DNA of 64,000 bases from SZUA-22 sp963751695 (lineage in GTDB: Bacteria; Bacteroidota; Ignavibacteria; Ignavibacteriales; Melioribacteraceae): assembly GCA_963751695.1 (NCBI GenBank), contig CAVVVP010000010.1, positions 434,001-498,000 of the forward strand, given 5' to 3'. Below, in pieces: positions 45,409-55,348 of this stretch. The position numbers and the translations under genes are program-made. The notes beneath the pieces were generated by a model. The model saw nothing but the letters and a program-made list of their open reading frames with translations, ran no database searches and was not told the origin of the DNA. How positions within the stretch are numbered: position 1 is the stretch's first letter; each line of letters starts with the position of its first letter.

Positions 45409-47718
45409 ATGAGTAAAAATTGGAAAACAGCTGGATTGTCAGCAGCACTTATTATTGTCTTAACAATCCCTATCTATATCGTTCTTCAGCTCTATGTTAA
45501 AGATTCAACAGCGGATAACCATAAGGCTGAATTCATTGGTAAAGAGAGATGTATAGACTGCCATAAAATTGAATATGATCTCTGGAAAGATTCCCATCAT
45601 AAGAAGGCAATGGCAGTTGCCACAGATAGCACGGTCCTGGGTAACTTTAACAACGCAAAATTTGTATCATCCAAAGGAGTAGAAACTTATTTCTATAAAA
45701 AAGATAAGAAGTTTTTTGTTAAAACTGAGGGTATTGGAGGAAAGATACAAGAATTAGAAATAACTCATACATTTGGATATGAACCTCTGCAACAATATCT
45801 GATTCCCTTTGATGGTGGTAAATATCAATGCTTGCCGATAGCTTGGGATTCTGATAAAGATCGATGGTACAGCTTACCAGAAATGGTTTATCCAGATGAA
45901 GATCTTTCCCCAGGGAATTGGTTGTATTGGACAAATGCCAGCCAGAATTGGAATGGAATGTGTGCCGAATGCCACTCAACCAATGTTAAAAAGAACTTTG
46001 ATCCTTTTGCAAAAACATTTAACACAACATACTCAGAAATAAATGTTAGCTGTGAGGCATGTCACGGACCCGGTTCACAACATGAAGATTGGGCAAATCT
46101 CCCAGAAATGTCCCGCCCTCTGGACAATAACTTTGGACTTATATTAAAAACAAGCGGTATCACAAATCGTGAATATGTCGAACTTTGTACTCGGTGCCAT
46201 GCCCGACGCTCTCAATTCGATAATTATGAGCACGACAGAGATGATCTTCTCGATTCTATGCTTCCAGAACTAATCACAGAAAACTATCATCCTGATGGTC
46301 AAATACTCGAGGAGGATTATGTTTACGGTTCATTTGTTCAAAGTAAGATGTTCGAAAATGATGTCCAATGTAATGATTGTCATAATGTTCATTCAGGCAA
46401 ACTACTATTTGAAGGAAACGCACTCTGTGCTCAGTGTCATCGTGCTGATGTTTACGACAGTAAGGACCATCATTTCCATAAGTACAAAGGAGAAAAGGGT
46501 GATCCGATTAAGTTATCGAATAGAACGGTCGAAATTGGAGAAGGTGCACTTTGTATAAATTGCCATATGCCAGGTCAGTACTATATGGGTATAGATCTGC
46601 GAAGTGATCACAGTATTCGTGTTCCAAGACCAGATTTATCAATCACTATTAATACTCCTAATGCTTGTAATCAATGCCATGAGGATAAATCTTCCAAATG
46701 GGCTGATGACTACATAACAAAATGGTATGGTGTAAAACGCAAGGCTCACTTTGGAGAAACATTTGCAGAAGCCAGAGAATCAGAATCCTATGCTGAGGAA
46801 AAACTGCAGGAAATTATAAATGATGAGTTATTCCCATTGAGTGTTAGAGCAACAGCAATGTCTTTTATGGACAGATACCATTCGGATAAATCATTTGATT
46901 TGGTAAAAGCAGCTCTTGATGATCCTGAACCGCTAATGAGAGAAACTGCAATTAGAATCTATCATAATGCTGACCTCGAAGAATGGAAAAAAGATCTTCT
47001 GAGGCTTCTTATTGATCCCGTAAAAGCAGTCCGAGCTGAAGCTGCAATAAGACTTTCAGAACTTGGCCCGAATGAGATTCCAGAGAAACATAAAAAGCCA
47101 TTTGAGAAAGCTATAGGTGAATTCAGGGATATGAATCTTTATATGGCTGACTTCCCTTCCGGCAGAATGAATTTAGGAGTGATGTATGCTAATCTTAACA
47201 AACCAGAAGAAGCTGCAAAGCAATACGAAGAAGCAATTATTATTGATTCGCTTTTCTACCCAGCAAAAATGAACTTATCGATTATCTATAGTCAGTTAGG
47301 TAGAAATGATGAAGCTGAAGTCCTTCTTAGAGATCTTGTAGAACATCATCCAGAATTGCCCGACTCCTATTATTATTTAGGACTGTTGCTTGCTGAAAAG
47401 CAGAATTACTCTGAAGCTGTTTCGTATATGATGAAAGCTTCAGAACTATTTCCGGAGAGGTCCCGAATAAATTATAATGCTGGTTTAATGCTTCAATATT
47501 TAGGAAGGAATCAAGACGCAGAGAATCAATTGAAAGAAGCTTCCCAAAAAGAGCCGAATAATTTTGATTATCTTTATGCGCTTGCTGATCACTATATAAA
47601 AACAAATCAATTGAATAAAGCACTTCTAATTGGTGAAAAGATCAAAAGACAATTTCCCGAAAATCAGATGGGAACAAATATTATAAATTATATTAATAAT
47701 TTGAACGAGACGAAATAG
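45409..47718 (+). CDS. Octahaem cytochrome c with HEAT and TPR repeats
   Basis: The 769-residue protein has a membrane anchor near residue 20 and eight CxxCH motifs: CIDCH, CAECH, CEACH, CTRCH, CNDCH, CAQCH, CINCH and CNQCH, all before about residue 430. A HEAT-like stretch (DDPEPLMRETAIRIY) and then TPR repeats (for example GVMYANLNKPEEAAKQYEEA) fill the rest. It would take electrons from the Rieske protein and pass them to another carrier or terminal enzyme. The TPRs could dock a partner. The layout differs from c1 or cytochrome f. Confidence 0.85.
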   Translation: MSKNWKTAGLSAALIIVLTIPIYIVLQLYVKDSTADNHKAEFIGKERCIDCHKIEYDLWKDSHHKKAMAVATDSTVLGNFNNAKFVSSKGVETYFYKKDKKFFVKTEGIGGKIQELEITHTFGYEPLQQYLIPFDGGKYQCLPIAWDSDKDRWYSLPEMVYPDEDLSPGNWLYWTNASQNWNGMCAECHSTNVKKNFDPFAKTFNTTYSEINVSCEACHGPGSQHEDWANLPEMSRPLDNNFGLILKTSGITNREYVELCTRCHARRSQFDNYEHDRDDLLDSMLPELITENYHPDGQILEEDYVYGSFVQSKMFENDVQCNDCHNVHSGKLLFEGNALCAQCHRADVYDSKDHHFHKYKGEKGDPIKLSNRTVEIGEGALCINCHMPGQYYMGIDLRSDHSIRVPRPDLSITINTPNACNQCHEDKSSKWADDYITKWYGVKRKAHFGETFAEARESESYAEEKLQEIINDELFPLSVRATAMSFMDRYHSDKSFDLVKAALDDPEPLMRETAIRIYHNADLEEWKKDLLRLLIDPVKAVRAEAAIRLSELGPNEIPEKHKKPFEKAIGEFRDMNLYMADFPSGRMNLGVMYANLNKPEEAAKQYEEAIIIDSLFYPAKMNLSIIYSQLGRNDEAEVLLRDLVEHHPELPDSYYYLGLLLAEKQNYSEAVSYMMKASELFPERSRINYNAGLMLQYLGRNQDAENQLKEASQKEPNNFDYLYALADHYIKTNQLNKALLIGEKIKRQFPENQMGTNIINYINNLNETK

Positions 47719-47726
47719 GAGCTATT

Positions 47727-48968
47727 TTGAATAAACAGAGAAACCTTAGAATCATTTTTTCATTCCTTATCGTTACGGCATTCTTATTAGGATGTGATAA
47801 CAGAACAGCTGAGGAAAAGTTAATTGAACATGCTGCTAGAATTCATGAAGAAGCTCTTACAATAGATACTCATCTCGATACCCCAATTCACTTGCAGAGA
47901 GACAGTTCATTTGCGCTCGATGAATTGCACGATGGACGGGAGCGGAAAAATGGCAAAGTTGATTTTCCCAGAATGGCTGTTGGTGGGATTGATGCTGGCT
48001 TCTTCATAGTTTGGACATCTCAAGGTGGGCGAAATGCTGAAGCTTACAAAAATGTTAAGGAAGAAGCTCTAACAATTCTGGAAGTTATAAAAAGTAATGT
48101 TGAAAAATATCCTAATTCTGCTGAACTTGCTTATTCTTCAAAGGATATAGAAGGAATTGTCGAAGATGGAAAGCATGCGATTCTAATTGGAATGGAAAAC
48201 GGTTATCCAATCGGGAAAGATATTTCTCTAGTCGAAGAATTTTATAATTTGGGAATTCGATATATAACCCTTTGTCACTATGCGGATAACGATATTTGTG
48301 ATGCTTCGACCGATAAGAGTAAAGATGAGGGATTGTCAGATTTTGGGATTGAAGTTGTAAAACAAATGAACAGACTTGGAATATTAGTTGACGTATCACA
48401 CATTTCAGACCATTCTTTCTACGATGTAATTAAAACTACTCAAGTTCCAATTTTCGCTTCTCACAGCAATGCAAGATCACTGTGTGATCATCCTCGAAAT
48501 ATGACTGATGATATGATAAGACATCTTGCTGCAAATGGTGGTGTAATTCAAGTGAATTTAGTCGACGAGTATGTGAAAACTCCCCCTCCAAATCCACAGC
48601 GAGACTCTGCTATTGTCGAATTGAGAAAAGGTTATGGCAATTATTCTGATCTTGATAAAAAAGAACGTGAAGCAGTGCATGAAAAGTATAACGAAATCAG
48701 AAAGAAATTTCCTCAACCTAGAGCAACTTTAAAAGATGCGGTTGATCATATTGACCACATTGTAAATTTGGTAGGAATTGACCATGTTGGAATTGGCTCT
48801 GACTTTGATGGAGGTGGTGGAGTTGATGGTGTTCATGACATAAGTGAAATGGGAAATATTACTTTAGAGTTATTGCGACGTGGATACTCAGAGGAAGATA
48901 TTAAAAAAATCTGGGGTGGGAATTTCATGCGAGTTTTTGGACTGGTTGAGGAATTTGCTCAAAAATAA
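47727..48968 (+). CDS. Membrane dipeptidase (peptidase M19 family) lipoprotein
   Basis: The 413-residue protein begins at TTG 47727 (preceded by TAGGAG) and has a lipoprotein signal ending in FLLGCDN. The metal and substrate motifs of renal dipeptidase are present: DTHLDTPIH, GMENGYPIG, VDVSHISDHSF, SHSNARSLCDHPRN and HVGIGSDFDGGG. The family cleaves dipeptides, including those with a C-terminal D-residue. It would act on the periplasmic side. It follows the cytochrome gene by 8 bases, though a functional link to electron transfer is not evident. Confidence 0.9.
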   Translation: MNKQRNLRIIFSFLIVTAFLLGCDNRTAEEKLIEHAARIHEEALTIDTHLDTPIHLQRDSSFALDELHDGRERKNGKVDFPRMAVGGIDAGFFIVWTSQGGRNAEAYKNVKEEALTILEVIKSNVEKYPNSAELAYSSKDIEGIVEDGKHAILIGMENGYPIGKDISLVEEFYNLGIRYITLCHYADNDICDASTDKSKDEGLSDFGIEVVKQMNRLGILVDVSHISDHSFYDVIKTTQVPIFASHSNARSLCDHPRNMTDDMIRHLAANGGVIQVNLVDEYVKTPPPNPQRDSAIVELRKGYGNYSDLDKKEREAVHEKYNEIRKKFPQPRATLKDAVDHIDHIVNLVGIDHVGIGSDFDGGGGVDGVHDISEMGNITLELLRRGYSEEDIKKIWGGNFMRVFGLVEEFAQK

Positions 48969-48988
48969 ATTCCATCCCTTGATTTAGA

Positions 48989-50152
48989 TTATTCCTTTAG
49001 AATTCTAACTTTGTCAAACGTTAACAGATCGTAAGTGATTTTCATCCAGATGAAAATGCATGGCACTGCCTTTAGAACATATGGAATCACGTAATCATTT
49101 CTCAATGATTTGGGGAAAACTTCAGTTGGTGAAAGTACGGTGAAAACAAGGGCAAAGCTTAAAAGGATAAAATTTTCAGTTTTCTTTTCTTGAGAAAAAT
49201 ACCAAATTGCCGCTCCAGTAGCTGCTATTACAAATGTTGGTGATTCAGCTTTATGGTTAAATATTACAACCCAAATAAGAATAGATGCCAAATAAAACAA
49301 CTTGAATTCATAGTTTCTCAACAAATTTCTTTTTAAAAGTGGTAAAAGTAAAAATATAGATCCAAGACCTACAATTATACCCGTAGATAACTTGAAATGA
49401 AACCAAGTCTGGAGCCAGCCGTCAACAGAGAGTCCAACTGAAGAAGCTTTATCCCACATTAGTAACCCGATCCAGCTTTTATAGAGTGAGATCAAATGTG
49501 AAGGAGAAACGACTAACAAAGGTATCATAGCAAATAGTAGAATCCATCCCAATGTAAAAAAAGCATTCCTAAGCTTATTTGGATAGAATAGGAATAAGAT
49601 GAAAGCAACTCCACCAAATAATTTAATGAACATTGAGCAAACTATTAAAAAAGAAGCAATTTGAGGTTTATTGTCCTCTAGCAATGCAAATGCCATAACA
49701 ATCAATCCTGCTATTAATGCATTACTCTGTGCATTTTGAATTGAAGTTATCAATTCTAAAACTATAAATAGTAAGATCCAAAGTTTCTTATCGGGTTTTA
49801 ATTTTAGAAACCAAATAGCCCAGGAAAGAATTAACACGTTTAGTAAATTCCACAAAAACAGACCTAAAGGATCAGGTAAATACGCGAATACTCCCATAAA
49901 TAATGCAAAAGCGGGGCTATATTTGTAAGAATCTGCATGTTCAACAGGAGATAATTCATAGAGATCCTTACCTTCAAGTAAATGAAAGTTCGAATACTTA
50001 AAAATTAGATAATTATTGTAGTATGTGTATTCGTGCCCATCCCCATAGTCTTTTGGTCCAAGTAATACTGTGTGAACAGATACTACAACTGTGATTAATA
50101 TAAGAAAAACCAAGATATACTTTGGATTTGGAGGAATTTTAATTTTTTTCAC
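48989..50152 (-). CDS. GT87/DUF2029-family membrane glycosyltransferase
   Basis: The 387-residue protein has about ten membrane helices. It also has the acidic YKYSPAFALFM and QNAQSNALIAGL features of polyprenol-phosphate-dependent GT-C enzymes (GT87/DUF2029, often mannosyltransferases). It would add a sugar to an envelope glycan or lipid from a polyprenol-linked donor. It converges on the dipeptidase gene with a 20-base gap and no visible terminator. A gap of 124 bases separates its start from the divergent floA gene. The sugar and acceptor are unknown. Confidence 0.75.
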   Translation of the reverse strand: MKKIKIPPNPKYILVFLILITVVVSVHTVLLGPKDYGDGHEYTYYNNYLIFKYSNFHLLEGKDLYELSPVEHADSYKYSPAFALFMGVFAYLPDPLGLFLWNLLNVLILSWAIWFLKLKPDKKLWILLFIVLELITSIQNAQSNALIAGLIVMAFALLEDNKPQIASFLIVCSMFIKLFGGVAFILFLFYPNKLRNAFFTLGWILLFAMIPLLVVSPSHLISLYKSWIGLLMWDKASSVGLSVDGWLQTWFHFKLSTGIIVGLGSIFLLLPLLKRNLLRNYEFKLFYLASILIWVVIFNHKAESPTFVIAATGAAIWYFSQEKKTENFILLSFALVFTVLSPTEVFPKSLRNDYVIPYVLKAVPCIFIWMKITYDLLTFDKVRILKE

Positions 50153-50276
50153 AATTTCGTTAAAAACATTAGGAGGTTTACTATTAAGAATTCATTTACA
50201 ATTAAATATAACTATTTTTCTCTGATCATTTTAATATATTGAGATTAGAAAAATCATTTAATTATTTGGAGAAATA

Positions 50277-51278
50277 ATGGAAGCTTTTACAGGAATTTCA
50301 ATCGTAATTATAATTGCAGTTATCGCATTTATAATATTATTTACATACTTCGTACCAATTGGTTTATACATCACAGCATATTTTTCTGGAGTAAAACTTA
50401 AAATATTTAAAGATCTTGTAGGAATGAGACTCCGAAAAGTTTCACCCTACGTAATTGTTAGAAGTCAGATTTCTGGAGCAAAAGCTGGTGTTGAGTTAAA
50501 CACTTCCCTTCTAGAAGCTCATTACCTTGCTGGTGGAAATGTTGTTAATGTTGTTAATGCATTAATCTCAGCAAGTAAAGCAAATCTTGAACTATCATTT
50601 GACAAGGCAGCTGCAATCGATCTTGCTGGAAGGAATGTACTTGAAGCTGTTCAGATGTCTGTGCTTCCAAAAGTAATAGAGACCCCGATGGTTGCTGCAG
50701 TTGCAAAAGATGGTATCCAACTTAAAGCAATTGCAAGAATCACAGTAAGAGCAAATCTTGAAAGATTAGTAGGTGGTGCAAACGAGTCGACAATTCTTGC
50801 CCGAGTAGGCGAAGGAATTGTTTCTACAATTGGCTCAAGCGGTTCACACAAAGATGTTTTGGAAAATCCTGATAATATTTCAAAAGTTGTTCTTGCAAAA
50901 GGTCTTGACTCTGGGACTGCATTTGAAATTCTCTCAATTGATATTGCAGATGTTGATGTTGGAACAAACATTGGTGCTATCCTGCAGACGGATCAGGCAG
51001 AAGCTGACTTAAAAGTAGCTAGAGCAAAAGCTGAAGAAAGAAGAGCAGCAGCTGTCGCTCTGGAGCAAGAGATGGTTGCTGAAGTTGCTCGAATGAAAGC
51101 CAAAGTCGTTGAAGCAGAATCAGAAGTTCCTCGTGCGATGGCAGAAGCTTTTCGAAGTGGAAATTTAGGGATCATGGATTATTATAAAATGAAAAATATT
51201 CAATCTGATACAGATATGAGATCATCAATAGCTGATACCGATAAAGATAAAGAGACGGATGATGGACAACGTAGTTGA
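50277..51278 (+). CDS. floA: Flotillin-like protein FloA
   Basis: The 333-residue protein has one membrane helix at the N terminus (about 7-27), and then the SPFH-type domain of the UPF0365 family (FSGVKLKIFKDLVGMRLRKV, LEAHYLAGGNVVNVV). A coiled-coil of alternating A, E and R follows (QAEADLKVARAKAEERR). FloA organises membrane microdomains in Bacillus and affects envelope protein turnover. A GGAG site precedes the ATG. The small downstream membrane protein overlaps it by 20 bases and is likely a partner. Confidence 0.92.
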   Translation: MEAFTGISIVIIIAVIAFIILFTYFVPIGLYITAYFSGVKLKIFKDLVGMRLRKVSPYVIVRSQISGAKAGVELNTSLLEAHYLAGGNVVNVVNALISASKANLELSFDKAAAIDLAGRNVLEAVQMSVLPKVIETPMVAAVAKDGIQLKAIARITVRANLERLVGGANESTILARVGEGIVSTIGSSGSHKDVLENPDNISKVVLAKGLDSGTAFEILSIDIADVDVGTNIGAILQTDQAEADLKVARAKAEERRAAAVALEQEMVAEVARMKAKVVEAESEVPRAMAEAFRSGNLGIMDYYKMKNIQSDTDMRSSIADTDKDKETDDGQRS

Positions 51279-51768
51279 TTATCTCATAGTTCTCTTTTTT
51301 ATAATTAGCTTTTTATCTTCGGTATTTAAGAAAAAGAAGAAGCAAGCACAAAAAGATGTTGTTGTTCAAAATAAACCGATTGTACGAAGAGAGAATAGTA
51401 AAAAGGTTATTGAACAAAAGACTACTACTTCTAAAAAATCTGCTTTTGAGGAAATATTTAAAGCAATTTTAGAAGTTCCTCAACCGGTTGAAAATCCTAA
51501 ATCAGAAGTAGATGCATACTTTGAAGAGGCAATAAAAAATTCTGAAATGATTGAGGCTGGAATTAACCAAGATGCCCCTGAACTTAAAAAAGTTCATCCT
51601 TTGGAGAGAAAAGCAAATACTTATACCGATGCTATTAAAGACATCAAGGATCAGCACAGTAGTAGAAAAGCTAACAAGATTAAAGAGAGATTAAAAAATA
51701 ATACCACTATTAAAGAGTATATCATTATCAATGAAGTTTTGGGCAAACCAATTGCACTAAGAGATTAA
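51259..51768 (+). CDS. Small membrane protein with basic, coiled C-terminal region
   Basis: The 169-residue protein has one membrane helix (VDYLIVLFFIISFLSSVFKK near residues 5-24) followed by a lysine-rich cytosolic tail with several charged helices. No domain is recognised. The start ATG lies inside the end of floA, and its stop overlaps the helicase ATG by one base. Its coupling to floA suggests a flotillin-associated factor; the helicase link is probably just operon packing. Confidence 0.55.
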   Translation: MMDNVVDYLIVLFFIISFLSSVFKKKKKQAQKDVVVQNKPIVRRENSKKVIEQKTTTSKKSAFEEIFKAILEVPQPVENPKSEVDAYFEEAIKNSEMIEAGINQDAPELKKVHPLERKANTYTDAIKDIKDQHSSRKANKIKERLKNNTTIKEYIIINEVLGKPIALRD

Positions 51769-53768
51769 TGGCCAAAAAATATACACTTAAGAGAATACAC
51801 AAAACGGGCATTCAAAGACCGATAATTGATGAAGCCCGTTTTTCTATTAATTACCAGCTTGAGCTTAATAGCACACAATTTGAAGCAGCATCTGCTGTGA
51901 AAGGCAATTATTTGGTTATCGCCGGTGCGGGAACTGGGAAAACGAGAACTTTAGTCTATCGAGTTGCAAGACTCATTGAATTGGGCTACGATCCAAAATC
52001 AATTCTCCTTCTAACATTCACTAGAAAAGCTTCAAGAGAAATGTTGAATAGAGCAGCTCAACTATTGGACAGCAGATGCTCAAAGATCAATGGTGGAACA
52101 TTTCATTCTTTTGCGAACGTAACATTGAGAAGATATGCTAAAGCTATGGGGTTAAATTCAGCATTTACTATTCTAGATCAAGGAGATAGTGAAGATGTAA
52201 TCAATTTGATCAGAGGGCAATTGGATCTTGCAAAACTGAAAAAGAGATTTCCAAATAAAAAGACTATTCTTCGTGTATTAAGCTTAAGCACAAATACTTC
52301 GCGGACAATTGAAGATATTTTGGACAGCGATTATCCTCATTTCTCTCAGTATGTTGAGAAGATTAAACAAATTCAAAAATTATATACTCAGTATAAACGC
52401 AATAACAGCCTACTTGACTATGATGATCTACTCATCTATCTGCTTGAGTTTCTCACACATAAAAGTGGAGCAGCTAAAGCACTATTATCGAATATCCAGT
52501 TTGTAATGGTTGATGAATACCAGGATACAAATAAACTCCAAGCGAATATTGTAAAAGCTCTTTCAGTTTTTAATAATAATGTGATGGTAGTTGGTGATGA
52601 TTCACAATCGATTTATGCGTTTCGTGGTGCAAATTTTAAAAATATCATAAACTTCCCTACACTTTTCCCTAACTCCAAATTGATTAAGCTTGAGGAAAAT
52701 TACAGAAGTACACAGGAGATTTTGGATTTCGCAAATCATATAATTGAATACGCAATCGAAAAATATCCCAAAGAACTTTATACTAGAATCAAAGACGGTG
52801 AACTTCCGGCTATAATTTCCGCGGATACTGATAATATGCAATCGCGTTTTATTGTTGATCGAGTTCTTGAACTAAGAGAAGAAGGAATTCCCTTAGGTGA
52901 GATTTCTGTTTTATTTCGGTCATCACATCATACATTCGATCTTGAAATTGAGTTAAACAAAGCTAATATTCCTTTTATAAAATATGGGGGGATGAAATTT
53001 GTTGAAACTGCTCATGTTAAGGACGTGCTTGCATTTCTAAGAATATCAATGAATCCTAAAGATTTTGTAAGTTGGTACAGAGTTCTTCTTCTTCACGAGG
53101 GAATTGGTCCCAAACGTGCCCAACAAATTATGGATGAAATTGCCTCAACCGATCTCAAGAGTGTAAATTTGAGGGATAATGTTGCAATTGCCAAGTCGAA
53201 TTCTAAAATTCTTAATCTTTTAGAAATTGTTGAAAATATAAGAAAGAATTACAAACTTCCCGCGGATAAGCTTGAACTAATTCTAAGCTACTATAATCCG
53301 CTATTTAAAAATAGGTATGATGATTTTAATAAAAGAAAGAAGGATTTAGATGCTTTAATTAATATATCCAGCAACTATGAAACATCAGAAGATTTTCTTG
53401 CTGATATGGCTCTGGAACCACCTCAAGACAGCATATTAGATGTTGATGCAGAGGATAAAGAAGATGAATTCCTTACACTTTCAACAATCCATTCAGCAAA
53501 AGGACTTGAATGGCATTCGGTTTTTGTCATGCATGCCATGGAAGGATTTTTTCCAAGTGCTCAATCTTATGATTCAATCGACTCGCTGGAAGAAGAAAGA
53601 AGACTGATGTACGTGGCAATAACTCGGGCAAAACAAAATTTGTTTATTTCGTATCCGATGAATGTATTTGATAGATACACTGGTTTTACCTTAGCAAAAC
53701 CATCTCGTTTTATTAGTGGTATAAGTGACCAACTGGCCGAAGAATGGACAATTGATGAAGAAATTTAA
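51768..53768 (+). CDS. UvrD/PcrA-type ATP-dependent DNA helicase
   Basis: The 666-residue protein has the SF1A motifs in order: Q motif LNSTQFEA (near residue 35), Walker A AGAGTGKT, motif Ia LLLTFTRKA, motif II VDEYQDTN, motif III GDDSQSIYAFRGA, motif IV EENYRST, motif V STIHSAKGLEW and motif VI YVAITRAK. It unwinds DNA 3' to 5' in repair or replication. It is somewhat shorter than UvrD or PcrA (about 720 residues), lacking most of the C-terminal tail. The overlapping start suggests translational coupling to the upstream gene. Confidence 0.92.
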   Translation: MAKKYTLKRIHKTGIQRPIIDEARFSINYQLELNSTQFEAASAVKGNYLVIAGAGTGKTRTLVYRVARLIELGYDPKSILLLTFTRKASREMLNRAAQLLDSRCSKINGGTFHSFANVTLRRYAKAMGLNSAFTILDQGDSEDVINLIRGQLDLAKLKKRFPNKKTILRVLSLSTNTSRTIEDILDSDYPHFSQYVEKIKQIQKLYTQYKRNNSLLDYDDLLIYLLEFLTHKSGAAKALLSNIQFVMVDEYQDTNKLQANIVKALSVFNNNVMVVGDDSQSIYAFRGANFKNIINFPTLFPNSKLIKLEENYRSTQEILDFANHIIEYAIEKYPKELYTRIKDGELPAIISADTDNMQSRFIVDRVLELREEGIPLGEISVLFRSSHHTFDLEIELNKANIPFIKYGGMKFVETAHVKDVLAFLRISMNPKDFVSWYRVLLLHEGIGPKRAQQIMDEIASTDLKSVNLRDNVAIAKSNSKILNLLEIVENIRKNYKLPADKLELILSYYNPLFKNRYDDFNKRKKDLDALINISSNYETSEDFLADMALEPPQDSILDVDAEDKEDEFLTLSTIHSAKGLEWHSVFVMHAMEGFFPSAQSYDSIDSLEEERRLMYVAITRAKQNLFISYPMNVFDRYTGFTLAKPSRFISGISDQLAEEWTIDEEI

Positions 53769-53777
53769 AGAATAACC

Positions 53778-54866
53778 ATGAGTATCCTATTTATCTTTGT
53801 ATTTTTTCTTCTCATAATATTTTTGGTTCTTAATTTATTGTTCTACTCATCGCTTAATCGACTCTTCAAATTTCAAAAACTTAAATCGAGCAGTTTAAAA
53901 ATATCAATTTTAGTAGCAGCGAAAAATGAAGAGAAAAACATTTCGAAACTAATTACAAGCCTTAAGGAACAAAACTATTCAAATGAGCTATACGAAGTAG
54001 TGATAATTGACGATGATTCCTCTGACAATACCTTCTCTGTTGTAAAAACTGAGATTGAGGGATTAGAAAATTTTAGAATTATTCGAGCGAGAGAAAAAAT
54101 TTATCAAGCAAAACGAGGGGTCTTGGAAGTAGGTATTCAAAATTCGATTAATCCCTATATTGTAATTACTGATGCTGACTGTACCTCAAATAAAAACTGG
54201 CTGCTTCGTTTTGCAAATTCTTTTGAGGATAAGCATGATTTTGTTTTTGGGATTGCTCCATACTTTTCAAAAAAGTCATATGTAAATAAAATAACAAGAT
54301 TTGAAAATTTACGTGCACAGATCTTAATGTTCTCATTTGCAAAATTGGGTTTTCCCTATTCAGCAGCTTCAAGGAGTTTTGGATTTACACGGAAAGCATT
54401 TGAGAAAATTGGAGGTTATCGAAATACCATTGAAACTCTAAGCGGTGATGATGATCTTTTATTAAGAGAAGCCATTAATAATGATCTAAAAATTGGAATG
54501 GTTACTAGCGAAGATGCCCTCGTATTTACTGATTCTAAACCAACATATTCTGAATATCAAAAACAAAAGTTTAGACACACATCCACTTCTTTTCATTACT
54601 CAATTGTAAATAAATCAATCCTTGGATTGTGGCATATTACAAATTTGATACTTTTATTTTCCATAACTTTCGCCATAATCGATACAGTATTCATCTTACC
54701 TTTTTTCTTAAAAATCGTTCTTGACGTTTTTCTTTTAAATTCATTTCAAAGAAATTTCAGTTATAAATTTAATTTCATTGAAATCTTAATATTTCAGTTG
54801 ATTTATGAAGCTCAGATAATCTATTTTTTTCTAAATGCTAAAAAGTATTCGATTAGATGGGATTGA
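53778..54866 (+). CDS. Family 2 glycosyltransferase with membrane helices
   Basis: The 362-residue protein has an N-terminal helix (about 4-22) and a GT-A fold with ISILVAAKNEEKNISKLITSL, VVIIDDDSSDNT and the acidic DADC metal site. SGDDDLLL, a QKFRH motif related to QxxRW, and two C-terminal helices follow. This layout is typical of processive or lipid-linked GT2 enzymes in the inner membrane. It follows the helicase gene by 9 bases. The donor and acceptor cannot be assigned. Confidence 0.85.
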   Translation: MSILFIFVFFLLIIFLVLNLLFYSSLNRLFKFQKLKSSSLKISILVAAKNEEKNISKLITSLKEQNYSNELYEVVIIDDDSSDNTFSVVKTEIEGLENFRIIRAREKIYQAKRGVLEVGIQNSINPYIVITDADCTSNKNWLLRFANSFEDKHDFVFGIAPYFSKKSYVNKITRFENLRAQILMFSFAKLGFPYSAASRSFGFTRKAFEKIGGYRNTIETLSGDDDLLLREAINNDLKIGMVTSEDALVFTDSKPTYSEYQKQKFRHTSTSFHYSIVNKSILGLWHITNLILLFSITFAIIDTVFILPFFLKIVLDVFLLNSFQRNFSYKFNFIEILIFQLIYEAQIIYFFLNAKKYSIRWD

Positions 54867-54929
54867 GAGAAAACAATTTGCATTTATTTTATAAAAAAGT
54901 ATTTTAAACCCTAATTTCTAATCAATCAT

Positions 54930-55331
54930 ATGAATGTCGAACAATTAATTAGTCAAGCAAACGAAGCGAAAGCTACTTCCTATTCCCCCTACTCAAATTT
55001 CAGAGTTGGGGCTGCTCTTCTTACAAAAGAAGGCAAAGTTTACAAAGGAGCTAACGTTGAAAATGCCTCATATGGATTAACCATCTGTGCTGAACGTACT
55101 GCAGCATTTACTGCAAAGTTGGCAAGTGAAATCAATTTTTCAGCCATTGCAATTGTTTCGGACAGTGAGGATTTTATTCCACCATGCGGAGCATGCAGAC
55201 AAGTTCTTCTGGAACTTTGTGGTCAAGATATTGATGTGATTGTAACGAATGGTAAAAATGAAAAGAAAATATTTAAGCTTAGGGAACTAATCCCTTTTTC
55301 GTTTGGTGATGAACAACTTAATAACAAATAA
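54930..55331 (+). CDS. cdd: Cytidine deaminase
   Basis: The 133-residue protein is of the small tetrameric type. It has the substrate motif FRVGAALLT, the catalytic zinc segment TICAERTA (Cys where the dimeric type has His) and PCGACRQVLLELC with the other two cysteine ligands. It converts cytidine and deoxycytidine to uridine forms. It opens a nucleoside salvage run with thymidine kinase, a nucleoside transporter and a purine nucleoside phosphorylase; all four lie in one direction with small gaps. Confidence 0.93.
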   Translation: MNVEQLISQANEAKATSYSPYSNFRVGAALLTKEGKVYKGANVENASYGLTICAERTAAFTAKLASEINFSAIAIVSDSEDFIPPCGACRQVLLELCGQDIDVIVTNGKNEKKIFKLRELIPFSFGDEQLNNK

Positions 55332-55348
55332 ATTCGGGACCTTAATGT

